A stretch of 64,000 nt of DNA. Source: Sarcocystis neurona (lineage: Eukaryota > Apicomplexa > Conoidasida > Eucoccidiorida > Sarcocystidae). Below the pieces are notes generated by a model. It searched no databases and was not told where the DNA came from. It saw nothing but the letters and a program-made list of their open reading frames with translations. The stretch spans positions 1,366,007 through 1,430,006 of the forward strand of contig KL647298.1 in NCBI GenBank assembly GCA_000727475.1, in the 5' to 3' direction. Every line of letters begins with the position of its first letter. The stretch's first letter is position 1. This document shows, piece after piece, positions 13,601 through 24,900 of this stretch. Both the position numbers and the translations under genes were made by a program.

Positions 13601-14673
13601 GCGAACACCGCAGGAGGGAAGAGGGACCTTTTAAAGAGAATTTAGGGGGGGGACGCAAGAGAAAGCCGAAGAGAGAGAGGTGTCGTCGAGGGTTTTGTTT
13701 TCAAAAGAGCGATGAAGAAAGACGAGGGGAAGACGACGACACATTGGTCTGCTGCTGCAGCCCACGTCGTCGACAAAACAGGAGGGAAACGCACAAGAAG
13801 GAGGAGAAGAAGACGCAGCCGTCCGCGTCAAAGCGAGGGGTCGAACAGAAGTCGCGCCAGTCACTTGAACAGGGAGGAACGAGGAACAAGAGAAGTAGAA
13901 AGGAAAGGCAGTAGACATCAACTTCTCTTGAAACAAAGAAGACAAATCCATCAGGCGGAAAACAAATTCGTCTGACCCGCATTACATCCACACCTAGAAA
14001 TCATAGACCCACATATATATATACATGTATGAATTTCATACGTGTATATCTATACACACACATATATACATATATATATACATATATATATGTATATATA
14101 TATGTATAAAAGTACATTTTGTGAATATGTGTATTGAGATGAGTTTGTGAATGTTTATGCATGTGTATATGGAGAGGTATATATCTGTATAATTTTGACC
14201 GAACGACCATGGGTAAAGACTGCGGAGATGGAGAGCGGAGAGGGACAAGGCAGAGAACAAGTCATGGCTCGGATGGCGGAAAAGGAAGTCTTCGAAGGCG
14301 GGCTAACGGGGGCGTGTGAGTAGCTGGCACGAGCAGGAAAACTTCAAGAGGGAAAGGAAGAGGAGGGGGACAGACAGTCGGAAGACTTCAATTCTCTGAG
14401 ATTGAAGAACGACAGCAGAAAGACACGCGCAGAACTTGTCGAGCGACAGGACGGAGAAAGATAAGAAAAAAGAGACGTGGTACGCTTCAGAAGCAGCAGC
14501 TGCTGCGAAGAAGTGAAGAAGACGCAGCTGGTGCGACTGGGCGTGCAGTGCAGCAAAGAAGAGAGAAAAGGCATCCCCCCCCTTCTCTCGGTCTGTCAAT
14601 TTGAATTACGAATCCTCCGGACTTCGCGGTTGGCCGTCATATATATATATAAAGAAGTGTACCACACGTGTGC

Positions 14674-14704
<31 letters not shown>

Positions 14705-17700
14705 CACGTCTCCGTAGGTATACGTATGCGTATATATATGTACACATATACAGATATATACGTGTGTGTGGGTGTGGAAATGTATGTGTACGCATATATA
14801 TGTATATTCAAGTGTATTAAAGTTGAATATATCCATCAGCATATGTACAAGTGTATACGTGTATGGAATAAACCATTATTTATAGAGAGGAACGTCCGGA
14901 GATTTGTACGGGCGTATACATATATATATATATATGTGTATGGGCGTATCTGTATATACAAGCGTGTGGAAGTTAAACATATACACATCAACATATATGT
15001 AGAAGTGAGTACACATACAATAAGTACTTATTCAAAGACTTTAGATATACGGCTGTGTATACAGGCGTAGATGTAGGCATATGTACAAGCCTGTTCACAC
15101 GTTCAAACCCGTGTGGATATCTGTCTGTGTTTGTATATTCGGGCGTATTTGCAGCTGTTCGAGGGCAAATATACGCATACACACGTACATATTAACTTTT
15201 TGGTTTTCCTCCCTCCTCTTTAGTCTAAGGAGGTGTGTATCCGCCCTATGTGTAGTTCTGGCCGCGTGAGCCACTACCTGTTTAGCTGCTGTGTATACCA
15301 CTTGCGCCTGCTCGTCACGTGCTCCTCTTCACCGTCAAAACTCCAATTATTTCTCTGGTATTTCCTCTGGCTCTCTTTTTCTCTCTTCCTGTATATCTCC
15401 CAGGGCGGATATGTCTATCTATACTTGTACAAGGATGCATGCGCTAAGATATTTCTTTCCGTCATTATCTCTCCCGCCCAAAACAAGTACACATATACAT
15501 ATATGTATATACCTGTGTGTGTACACGACTACGCATATGTACATATATATGTGTATACGCGGATGGAAGAGTGGAGGGTGGCAGCTGCAGACCTCGCCTA
15601 GGTCGTCGAGAACCAGCCAGGCGAATTTCTTGTCCGGAGTTAAAACTCTCAGAAGCTCGTAGGCATGCTCGTTGCTTATTTCCACCTTCTCTGTCCAGCG
15701 GGGGGGGAATCTTTGTTCTCTTCCGTCTTTTAGTCGAATGGGCTTGTCCGTTACGTAGTCGAGTTCGTTGCAGACGTACACGGGCCCGATGCCTCTGCTG
15801 CTGGTGCTGCTGCCTCTCGCTCTGTCTATGAAAACGACAATATACGCCTGCTGCAGAGCTACCGCTGCTACCTGCTGCTGCGCTGCTGCTGCGCCCCCGA
15901 CCACCCCCCCCCACACGCCCTGTTGCTCTGCCGTATGCATCGCCTGCTGAGCGTGCGTTCCCACGTAGGGCCCCAGCAGCTCCGACAGGTCATCTAGAGC
16001 CGATTCTTCTAAATTGTTGTCAGCTTGAAAAAAAAATAAGTGCGTCCACGCGAGAGTTGGCAGGGCTGCCTGCTGCTGCGGTAGTTGGTCACACACAGAG
16101 GATCCAGCTGCTGCAGCAACGGCACCGTTTACAACAGCAGGAGCAGGACGCGTCGCAGCAGCAAGAGGAGCGAAAGAGGGAGAAGCAGGAGAAGGAGAAG
16201 AAGGGGAAGGAGAAGCAGAAGCAGGCAGCGTCGCAGAAACAGCTAAAGGTCCTCCCGGGACAACCGGAGACGCAGAGGTGCTCTCTGTTGGCAGCAGAAA
16301 AGGAAAGAGAGAGGGAGGGACAGCAGCGGGGGGGGGCGGAGGTGGAGGAGGAGGAGCAGCCGCAGATGAGGGATGGAAGAGGAACTGTTGGAAAGCAGAG
16401 GGGAGAAAAGGAAACGAATAGAAGAAAGACTCGGCGGGTACTGCAGCAGCAGGAGGTGGGCGAGGTGAAGGAAGAGAAGCAGATGCAGCAGAAACAGGGG
16501 AAAGGCTACTAGGCTCAGGGAACGGGACTGCAGACGCTGCAACAGCTGCTGCACCGGGGGACAGGGGAGGCGTTGCGGAAGAAGGTGCGAAGAGATAGTC
16601 GAAAAGAGAAGGAAAAGCAGCTGGCATGTCATGTAGATACGCAAGACTGGGGCTAAGAAGATGATCGTAGAGAAACGAGGGACCAGCAGAGAATCCGGAT
16701 GGACCAGCAGCAGCAGGATCGGCATCTGCAGAAGGAGAGGGAGAGGAAGGAGAATCAGGGATAAGAGAGGAGACAAAAGAGGGTAGCATGCGTTCCTGCC
16801 AAGCAGTTAGCCAGGAAGAAGGCAGTGCGGGATATTTGGCTATTGCTGCCTTTCTTTCGAGCTGCTGGGGCGGCTCCGACGGAGGAGTTGCAACTGCTGC
16901 AGCAGCAGAAGAGGAAGAAACGGGAGCAGCAGCTGCGCTTGTAACAGCAGCAGCAGTGGAAGGTCGCATAAGAGCAGTCGTAAACGGGAGGGGGGAAGCA
17001 GGAGAAGCCGAGGATCGAGCGTAATCATCATTCGAAAAAGCAGCAGCAGACGGAGCAGACCCAGCAGCAGTGGCAGGGGAAGAAGAAGGCGCAGCAGAGA
17101 TAGCAGCAACAGCGAAGGGCGAGGCTCCAGCAGCAGAAGCAGTTGGAAGAACAGCACCAGCAGATAGAGCAGCAAAGACAGGCGTAAAAGGTAGAGAAGC
17201 ATCTGCATTAGGAGAAGGTGAAGCAGAAGCAGCAGCAGCAGAAGAAAGTGAAGGAAGCAGCAAAGAAGCATCAACAGAGTCACTTCCGTACGAAGACGCG
17301 CCAGCAGGAGAAGCACGAGAAACTGGGGAAAAAGACGACAGCAAGGGCTCTCCTTGCACTGCAGCAGCAGCAGCAGGAGTGACTGCTGCACGTAGCAGGA
17401 CGTTGCCGTCTAGGCAACTGCAGAGCAGCGCAGCGAACAAAGGAAGAAACGCAAGGAACTTCAAGAATCCATAGTCCTTTTTTAGGTGTACTCTTCCCCC
17501 GCAAGAAAGGCGGGCAGCAGCACTCGCTATGTCCTCGCCGCTGTTCTTTGGCACTCCTTTTCTTTTAGGTTGCACCGGCGCGCTGCACGTACGAGACGCT
17601 GCTTGTCGCCGCACCAGCAGCAGCAGCAGCCGAACGGGTGATCGAACCGATCCGCCCCATATTACCCCACAAAGAGGAGGAGGCCGCGCTTTCGTCAGAA

Positions 17701-18451
17701 ATGGGCGAGTGCTCCTGCTGCACTTGGCCGAGGGGTCAGACGCAGCTGGTGCTGCCGCAGACGCCGCAGAACGCACGCGTGTTCTCTCCTTCTTCACTGC
17801 GGGCGTCTGTGCTGCGTTGCCGAAGACCTCCTGCTGCTGCCGTTTCTCGTCCCTCTGCGTCCAAAACACACGTCCTGGTGCAGGTGTTGCGACTTCTTGG
17901 TGCGCCAGCTTGAGGATCGAGTCCTGACGGAATAGTCGATTCCTCGTCGCCTGCTGCTTTGCGATGTGCTGTTGCTGCAGCAGCAGCAGCAGAGCTATCT
18001 CGCCCGCTGCCACAGATGTTTTCGACCCCTGCTGCGGTTTTTCACACTGCTGCTGTTGAAGCATCCCTTCCAGGCCACGCCCCCAAGTTGCCTCTGTGTG
18101 ACGCTGCTGCTGTTTTCTTTGTGAAATTTTTTGTTCGAACTTCTCACTCTGTCGCTGAGGCCGCTGCTGCGGTGGCTCCTGCAGGAGCGGCTGCACCTGC
18201 CGGCCGAGGTCAAATCTCTGCTGCTGGCGCTCCCCGTTTGCGAGCAGCCGCTCTGTCTGTCTCCACCGGTTCTGCTGGATTGAAGGAGAGACGAGGCGGG
18301 AGGCGATGCCGTGTAGAGCAGAAGACCCTTCCTGAATACTGCCGTCTTTTACGTGCTTCTTCCTTCCTAGATAGAACCTCGTAGAACTACACTGCCTGGC
18401 TTCCACAAGAGAGAGAACGGCTGCAGCAGTGTTGCCGTACGTCGCCTCCAT
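1626..18451 (-). CDS. Clostripain-like cysteine peptidase (family C11), at least six exons, 3' end open
   Basis: Family C11 (clan CD) enzymes are endopeptidases with a His/Cys dyad; clostripain cleaves after Arg. Exons on the minus strand: 18451-15593, 12959-12772, 10510-10340, 8244-8049, 5266-4385, and 2073 to about 1626. Each has GT/AG borders and the reading phases join (0, 2, 2, 0, 0). Exon 1 has a Gln-rich start, a hydrophobic anchor-like stretch near residues 326-350, a long Ala/Ser/Pro region, then ADNNLEE at 810-816. Exon 2 has WDHG (His985). Exon 3 has FDACLM (Cys1040) followed by ENEPAHGWNY. Exon 5 has FDLTDF, a Ser/Asn/Gly-rich insert, then GVSIFFP. Exon 6 has a SHYSAFVKEV tail. 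All of these fall in C11 order. The start is the first ATG in the open frame; earlier exons are possible. The predicted protein is at least 1580 residues, far longer than bacterial members, mainly through low-complexity inserts. The last exon may end at GTACAC (1625), so the true C-terminus is unknown. Confidence 0.85.
1795..2290. repeat. CAG-rich trinucleotide block
   Basis: Imperfect CAG/GCA runs on the plus strand, densest at 1855-1875 and 2075-2275. C11 exon 6 starts inside it (2073). The rest lies in intron 5. Confidence 0.7.
3180..3590. repeat. Degenerate tandem repeat of about 120 bases with TATA cores
   Basis: The word GCGTATAGAGAGTCT recurs at about 3291 and 3410, with a decayed third copy near 3567. 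GACTCGAAATTT-like words recur at 3260 and 3530, and each unit carries a (TA)n run. It lies in intron 5 of the C11 gene. Confidence 0.5.
4010..4374. promoter_or_regulatory. Cluster of nine GCATGC palindromes
   Basis: GCATGC occurs at 4010, 4055, 4065, 4096, 4136, 4176, 4213, 4352 and 4369, against about 0.1 expected in 365 bases of random sequence. The cluster begins about ten bases inside C11 intron 5, right after the donor at 4384. GCATGC is the core of a known ApiAP2 site and contains GCAUG, the RBFOX splicing-enhancer core. Which applies, if either, is open. Confidence 0.5.
4800..5100. repeat. CTG-type trinucleotide repeat inside C11 exon 5
   Basis: On the coding (minus) strand it reads as Ser/Asn/Gly-rich units such as SNNSSGSR, repeated several times. 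It forms a hydrophilic insert between the FDLTDF and GVSIFFP parts of the peptidase. Confidence 0.8.
5930..6230. repeat. TATA microsatellite
   Basis: Two long TATATATA runs near 5965-5982 and 6054-6075 with flanking GTAGATAGAT. It lies in intron 4 of the C11 gene. Confidence 0.6.
6960..8040. repeat. CTG and pyrimidine-rich repeat block in C11 intron 4
   Basis: Dense CTGCTG with TTCTCC on the plus strand. Long open frames appear on both strands only because the repeat lacks stops. It abuts exon 4 (8049), so it is intronic on the minus strand. Confidence 0.6.
8480..9130. repeat. Degenerate minisatellite, units of about 115-165 bases
   Basis: Related segments beginning near 8690, 8856 and 8973 share a GGATTTGTTGCC-like head, a GCATACTTC-like middle, (TA)n and GAGAGA. 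It lies in intron 3 of the C11 gene. Confidence 0.45.
10130..10800. repeat. CAG-rich block around C11 exon 3
   Basis: CAG/GCA runs at about 10545-10580, 10625-10720 and 10740-10785 flank the catalytic-Cys exon (10510-10340). They are mostly in intron 2. Confidence 0.6.
10975..12560. repeat. TATA, GAGA and CATACA microsatellite field
   Basis: Successive (TA)n, GAGAGA and TACACATACA tracts. A word like AGAAAAGGTA followed by CTACACCCCTACA recurs near 12000, 12145 and 12280. It lies in intron 2 of the C11 gene (10511-12771) with no supported gene. Confidence 0.6.
13080..13975. repeat. Purine-rich stretch (pyrimidine-rich on the transcribed sense)
   Basis: A long GA-rich plus strand, hence a CT-rich intron on the minus strand, upstream of C11 exon 2. 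Open frames here are low-complexity Arg/Lys/Glu or Phe/Leu/Ser frames and are not taken as genes. Confidence 0.5.
14000..15190. repeat. (TA)n minisatellites, one unit of about 149 bases repeated
   Basis: TATA runs at 14010-14110, 14635-14690, 14730-14810 and 14915-15010. A related segment (CAAGTGTATTAAAGTTGAA, then CATCAGCATATGTACAAGTG) recurs about 149 bases later in diverged form. It lies in intron 1 of the C11 gene. Within this range, 14200-14600 holds non-repetitive intron without a supported gene. Confidence 0.5.
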
Positions 18452-18500
18452 CGAGGTGAGCAGCAGCTCTTCGCCTAACGGATGGAGCAGAGAGTTCTCT
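16060..18500. repeat. Trinucleotide tracts in C11 exon 1, orientation switches near 17.5 kb
   Basis: From 16060 to 17480 the plus strand is CAG-rich, which the minus-strand gene reads as Ala/Ser/Pro. From 17600 to 18500 the plus strand is CTG-rich, read as Gln-rich. The switch coincides with the hydrophobic segment. Confidence 0.7.
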
Positions 18501-18657
18501 GGGTAAAATGATTGCTGCTGCTTCCGCACTTTTCTACCTCACTAGACAAGTGGTTGTCTGTGACATGGCTTGCACGTACGTGCGAGGCGCTGCTGCGCCG
18601 GGACTCTCTCCGCAGGCAATGCGAAGAAGTGCGGAGGCCTGTTCGAACGCGGGCGGC

Positions 18658-18975
18658 TCAAAACGCTGCAGACGAGAGAGCTTTTATGCTTTCGTCTCTG
18701 CGAATCTGTCCCGTCTGCTGGCGGGCTTGACGGTGGTCCCAGCACGCGGGAATGTTTTTTAAAAGCTTTTCAGCGCACAGGCAGTCTGCTGCTTCCTCGA
18801 GTATTGGGAGTCCATCACATGGGCGGATTTCTGCCTCAAAGCGGCATTCTGGTGGACAAGACCGCAAGAGCACTTTTGCGCACCAGATATGTGTCTGGTT
18901 CTCGTCATCCTCGCTTGTAAGAGAGAGACGTACAAATGCGTCGAAAGAGAGAGTCAGACCCAAAGACACAATCAT
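18658..18975 (-). CDS. Small ORF with ATG start, hypothetical
   Basis: This 105-codon frame starts with a true ATG, has a mildly hydrophobic first 20 residues (MIVSLGLTLSFDAF) and then a Cys-containing charged region (ENQTHIWCAKVLL, CDGLPILEEAADCLC). It lies just upstream of the C11 peptidase on the same strand and could be an N-terminal exon or a separate small gene. A plus-strand frame from an ATG at 18752 overlaps it, so coding status is doubtful. No family is recognised. Confidence 0.2.
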   Translation of the reverse strand: MIVSLGLTLSFDAFVRLSLTSEDDENQTHIWCAKVLLRSCPPECRFEAEIRPCDGLPILEEAADCLCAEKLLKNIPACWDHRQARQQTGQIRRDESIKALSSAAF

Positions 18976-21900
18976 TAGTAAATCGGTGCTGCGTTTGGGT
19001 AGGAGAGAGTCAGAGTACCATCTTGTACGGTACGGAAATCTACGGACGCATATGTGTGACGGAGTAGAGCAACGAATCCTGGAAGTTGCTCTAATGTTTC
19101 TGTTCTAACTAGAGTAAGCTTTTGTTGAGTGTCGCTGTGCTTCGCTGTGGCTGTAGGTGCTAGAGTTAACAGAAGAAATTCAGAGGGAACATTATTTCTC
19201 TTTCGCGAACCGACGGGTAGTTCGCCGCACACGTCCCAGTCGTGTTCGCCAGGCGTAGGAAGCTCTGCGCCAGTCATTGCCGCTGTCCAACCGCACAGAC
19301 GCTGCAACACTAGCGATGCCGAGAAGTGAGCGAGAGAGATATGTTGAAACCGATGAGACAGACAAGTTCCAAGCGGGGAGCCGTGTGATGGGACACAAAG
19401 CAAGAAGGCAACGAGCCAGATGCTTGTGACGAATTGTGCGCAACAGAAAACAATTGCCCACAGAAGAGGATAAAAGGCTAAGAAGGAAGAAACGAGAGAA
19501 GAGCAGACACACGTGGGAGCCTAACAACTTCAGTTCCCGTAAGCGACTGGAACGACATGCTACCCATATTCGCAAAAACGGATTAGCTCTCTCACGAACT
19601 GGTATTCTCTCAAGTCGCCTTACAAGTACGTGCACAAGAAGCCACATTCCCCCTTTTTTGCTTTGATGGGAGAACAGTAGAGGGCCATTGCCAATCTGAG
19701 AAGGACTACTTTGTCTCACTCACGCAAAGAAACTACCTTACGTTTCCGTGAAGCATCTGATACGGAGGCCAAACGTCAAAATACACGGTATCACCTATAC
19801 GAAAACTATGCACGTACTCACTCTTCGTGTTCACTGGTTGCAGAGGCATCGGTGCCTGCAAAAGCCTCCTACGGTTTTACAATTTTTCCTGTGCACCTTT
19901 TCAAAGACGCCTTGTCACGAGTGCGGAGTAAAACTGTTCATCGCAAAACGGAAGGAACCGTAATGAATAAGCTGCTGCTGCCGAGGTGTGTGTACTCGCG
20001 GAGACACCGCGTCGGGTGTTGGTAATATCGCACTGCCTTGTTGGGGACCCGAAACTCTGAGTAAATTTCATTCTACACAAAGTGACACCGAGAGAATCGG
20101 TCTCTTGCTGCACAGTACTTAGAACCGCGTCTTGGAAGAGGCCGCTGAGCAACTGGGTAAGCACAGACGTGGAGGAGCAGGAAGAAAATCTGTGCTAGGG
20201 AAGCTGCTGACCTAGCTCAGCAGGTCAGCACGTTCCTGTCTGCGTGAATGGACCTCTCACTCACAGGGATATGCGGAAGAAAGTAGTGACTAAAGGACCT
20301 AAACGGCTTGTTTGTCTCCGTGTACACGTAAAACCTGTGCTACGTATGTCTGGATATATACACATATGTATTTTCCCTCTTCAGATATTCGTGAGTAAAC
20401 AGCGCATTAACAGCAAAAGTGGTCCACCCATTGTCATTACATATTGATGCAGCATAGGAGAAGAACCGCTGTCCTTGGAATGCAGCACACGTAAAGACAC
20501 CGAGACAACCAGAGAGTGCGACGCTCTGCAAACCTACACGAACGGTCACTTATATTCGCATTGATCCCACTCTGTGTCGATAGAGACATCTATAACAACG
20601 TGAGTCTACGAATAAATTAAACAAACAAGTATGCGTGCACATCAGGCGGAACGTCTCATCGTCAAGTTTAGTAGGTTGGAATATAAGACGAGCGAACAGA
20701 AGCGAATAAAGAGGTGACGCGAATCGCGATTGGATGACAATGCCTAGAATTCTTCGTCTCGTGTGCCCCTGAACAACCACGTGTATACCCAGAGATCTAG
20801 CTCGCAGATTTTCATCAGGACATTGGGACGCATTTCATTGATTTTGGCTCTTTCCCTGATACAGCCTCACTCCAAAACTGGGTCAGCGAAGCTTTAACTA
20901 CATATGTTTGACGACGAGAGCAGAGCAGGTACGCCGACACGCCTGCCGCCAGCCCGACTACTTAGACTTTCGTGGGCCTTTCTGAATGACACAGTCTTGA
21001 TTTCCGTCTGCTCGTTTTTGAGCTGGGAAGGCAGCTCCATGCTTCAATTTCAGCAGGGCGTAAGGTCATTCACTGTGGTCTACGAAGACGCCAAAAGGCC
21101 CTCTACCGACGAAACGAAAGGACAAAAGAGAAATCGTTGCAGTTGTGCCCGTGAATGTAAAAGCATTCACGCGATTAAAGAAGCCGGCGCCCCGAGCACT
21201 ATACGCTTAGGCAATGTAGTTGAATTTTTCTAACCGTAAGGTGTGTACGGATACTTCACGCCACTATAAACGCAAACCGCCGTTCCCATGCAGACAGCGC
21301 CGGAAAGTTGCTCACTTCCCCTTGTATCTTCTCCATCAGGCCCGTGAAGGTTACAGGAAAAATGTTCAGGTTGCCGAAGGGTTGGCGTGGCGCAGAACAC
21401 GCAGACGTACGCAGAGTGTGCGCAAACATGTGTACACAAATGACACTCAGCAGAAAGATATCCAGAATCCTGCAGGCTTGCATTTTAGTGGACGACGGGA
21501 AATTCTGTTCACAGAGGCCCTGCAGAGCTGAAACCACTACCCGGCCGAAGGACTGGTTTGCAGATGAATGAGAGAGCCAGACAGAATAACTGAACGTACA
21601 AACTAGATATCTCAAACAAAATGCTACTTGTAGTTTTGAACGGAGTGTTACACAGGTACACAGGTGGGGTCAAATGTTGCGCGCACAGAAAAATATCTAT
21701 CGACCGTTCAGACAAAGACGAAAAGGAAAGATTGCTTGCAGGTGAAGCTGCATCCTGGTCACAAAGTCAAATGATGTTGACAGAGCGGAACGTCTCGACA
21801 GTACGCCAAATGACAACGACATGTCACGTGTTTTGTCTTTGTGCATCTCTGTTTTTGGTACGATTATTAGGTGCGCTTCTTCTGTGGTACGTCACTCGGA

Positions 21901-24900
21901 AAAAGGTCTCCGTATTTTGGTGACGGCTGACCAGAAGGAAAAGGCCCAACTCAAAAAAACCCCTGGCCAAACATTTGAAACGTCAGTTCTGTTAAAAAGA
22001 AATCTGCGTCAATGCATTCAAACGCGGTGAGCCAACAGATATATATATATATGTAATGCACGTGTGGTGAACCCTCCTCGAGGCGCACTGGACGCCAGGT
22101 GAAAGAAAGGTGCAACACGTCTAACGATTCGAACTTGCATCCGCCCTTTTTCGCCGTATAATTTTGTGGCACATCTGTGCAAATCGGTACAACTACGTCT
22201 AAACGCGTCTGCGCATCGGCAGGCACACGTGGTACACATTAGCATACATGTGTAGGCATACATGCAATTAAATTTTTGCTTTTGTGTTTGCGGACTGCCG
22301 CGCGGATACAGTTAAGTAACTACAGGAGGACGAATAGACAAGTAAACTGTCTACATACGTATACGGACCCGTTAACACTTTTCCGACGGAGCCTATACGT
22401 ATGTGATCTTCCTCGTAGCACGAGCTACTACGGTTTTCTTGTTCAGGTGTCGGAAATGAAGCAGCTTGGGGGCGGTCTCTCTTGTTGTCAAGTGGTCTAA
22501 TTTTGTCGTGGAACGCCGTCTAGACGGACAGAAAATTCGTTTGAACTCTACAGTACACAAGTAGCCGTTAAATGTCTGGCACAAAAAGACGACAAAAGTT
22601 TTAGTCTTTGTTGCAGTAGGGTTGGGTGAACGAAAACGTCTTTGGTGTTTCCGCGCAAGCTCGAACGGTCTTGAACATCGACCGTGTGTCCAGGGGAAAA
22701 CGAACATTTTACTCAATGTGAACAGAGTCAAGAGCAAAAATAGGCAGATCCTGGAAAAGGGAAAAATTCTAACGTAGTGCAGTGTACGTGTTCACGAAGA
22801 AGGAGGAGAAGAAGATCCAAACTTTGATGTCTGATTAAGAAAAAAGCAGTCCGAGGTTGCCTCACAGAAATTCCTTGCTGAAAAGGCGCACTGCCAGCGC
22901 GCGGCTGGTCTTTTGTCTCTAAAAGAGGAAGTGTCGACATTCGAAAAAGATCTTAAGCTCTTGTGACTTAAGCCAGTTTTTTTGATCGATCAGAAAGTTG
23001 TACTTCCTGTCTAAAGACTTCTGTCCTAAGTCAGCGCGAACTTTCTGCGTTTACAAGACGTACACGGCACAGCAAGCAAAAGCCATACCGCGTATACCTT
23101 CTCGGTTTTGTGCCCAAACCAGATTTAGATTTGAACCCTCAGAGTTGTCACGAAGTTCAGAACACCCTTTAGTAGCTGCCTACGAAGAAATATGAATAGT
23201 GGTGTCGTTGTTAATACTTTCGTAGACGGTCTTTGAACAACAAACAGTGGAGAATTCTGGACAGGAGTGAGAGCTCGTGTGGCCTTTCAATTTCCTAGTG
23301 AGCGAAGGACGACAACTGTCGTTGGAAATAAACATCATTTTGGGGTAGAAACCCACAATAAATGACGGGTAAAACGGTAGTCCACGAAAGCGCGTGATGT
23401 TCACCGTAGAAATAAATTTGAGGAAGAAGTTAGGTCAAATGGCCTTCAACAAAAATCAACCGCAAGTGCTGCTCTGAGCGTAACGTCAGTGTTCGCTGAC
23501 AGGTAAACGAACCTGGACTGTGCTTTTGCAAGCCAATATGCCTTTATTAAGTTTCCTCCACAAATCACGGTGGCATCTGGTAACGCCAACTTTCTATACG
23601 AGCCACCACAGCATACAGGTGAGTCCTCAGAGCGCGTGCGTGTATACCTATATATATACATATATAGTGTAAATCCGTTTATCTGTCTGCTCCGCGCCAA
23701 CTACGTACACAGTAAAGTTGTATTAGTCTTAGCCAGGCAGGCCTTATTGCTCGTTAGTATACTAACTAGTAAACTGCGAAAGTATCTGCACGGTGTGTCG
23801 GGTAGTGTATTACACATATGGTGAACAAGCGTGGGCGCCTTTCACGTGGAGAATAGGAACTATATAATGGAAATTGTCAGCGTGCGTCCCTGAAGCGTTC
23901 TTCCGTTTTCGGTGGCATTTTTGTGGCCCGAAGCTGGAGTCAGGTACCGCATATCTCTTTCGAAGATGCACCAGTAAATCCGCCTGCGTCGGTGATGCAG
24001 TTGAACACCAATCTCCACCACCGACAGGCCTTTTCACCGCTCTCTTCCAGACTGCACACGCGCACTCCTTGCCCACCGTACGTGTATGTAAACACATAGT
24101 GGGAGACTTATGCGTACACATATCTGTACAGTTGTGGGTGTATTGTTTGTATATGTACCTGTACGTATAGGCAATACGAGTATACTCAAATATACATATA
24201 TGCATATATATACAAATATACAAATGGATATATGCCGTCTGTGGGCACCCTTCTATGTTTACACATGTGCAGTAGTACACCTTTGCTCGGTTTGCTCTGC
24301 TAGTTTTCCAATAGCGCTTGGAAGCTGCTCAACCAAAGTGGGCGAAGCACTTCTGCGCTTGGGCAACGGCGGTAGGGAGCTTCCGCCGTAGAATAGTGCA
24401 TGCCATTGTGTGTGCAGATGTGCCTCTAAACATTGCTGCTCGGAAGTACGCACACTGCTACACCTAAGGAACGTAGCTGAGAACACCAAGACAATGCCAA
24501 AAGAGAAAGGTGACAATATATGCCCCACATCCTTCCTTGTGGCAATCGGAAGCAATTTCAAGTGACAGAGTGTTAAAGCGTCAGCCTAGTTTTGTAACCA
24601 GCATGCTAGCTGCGAAACCTTCCAAGCAGTTCAACACCCACAGGCGGTAAACACTGTTTTGTATGGGTTAGAGTACACGTAGTCGTACAATCAGTTGCCC
24701 ACGCATGCTGGGAGCCTATAAGGTGTACGCTCAGGGTCGACCCATCCACATATATATATATACACGTATACATACAGATAGATAGAATTGTAAAGAGATA
24801 TATATGTGTATTGATTCGCGCGTACGTACCTGCATGAGCGAGTTACTTTGCGGCGAGTATTGCGCACAGGGGGTGAGAGAGGGACACCATTTGCCCACCA

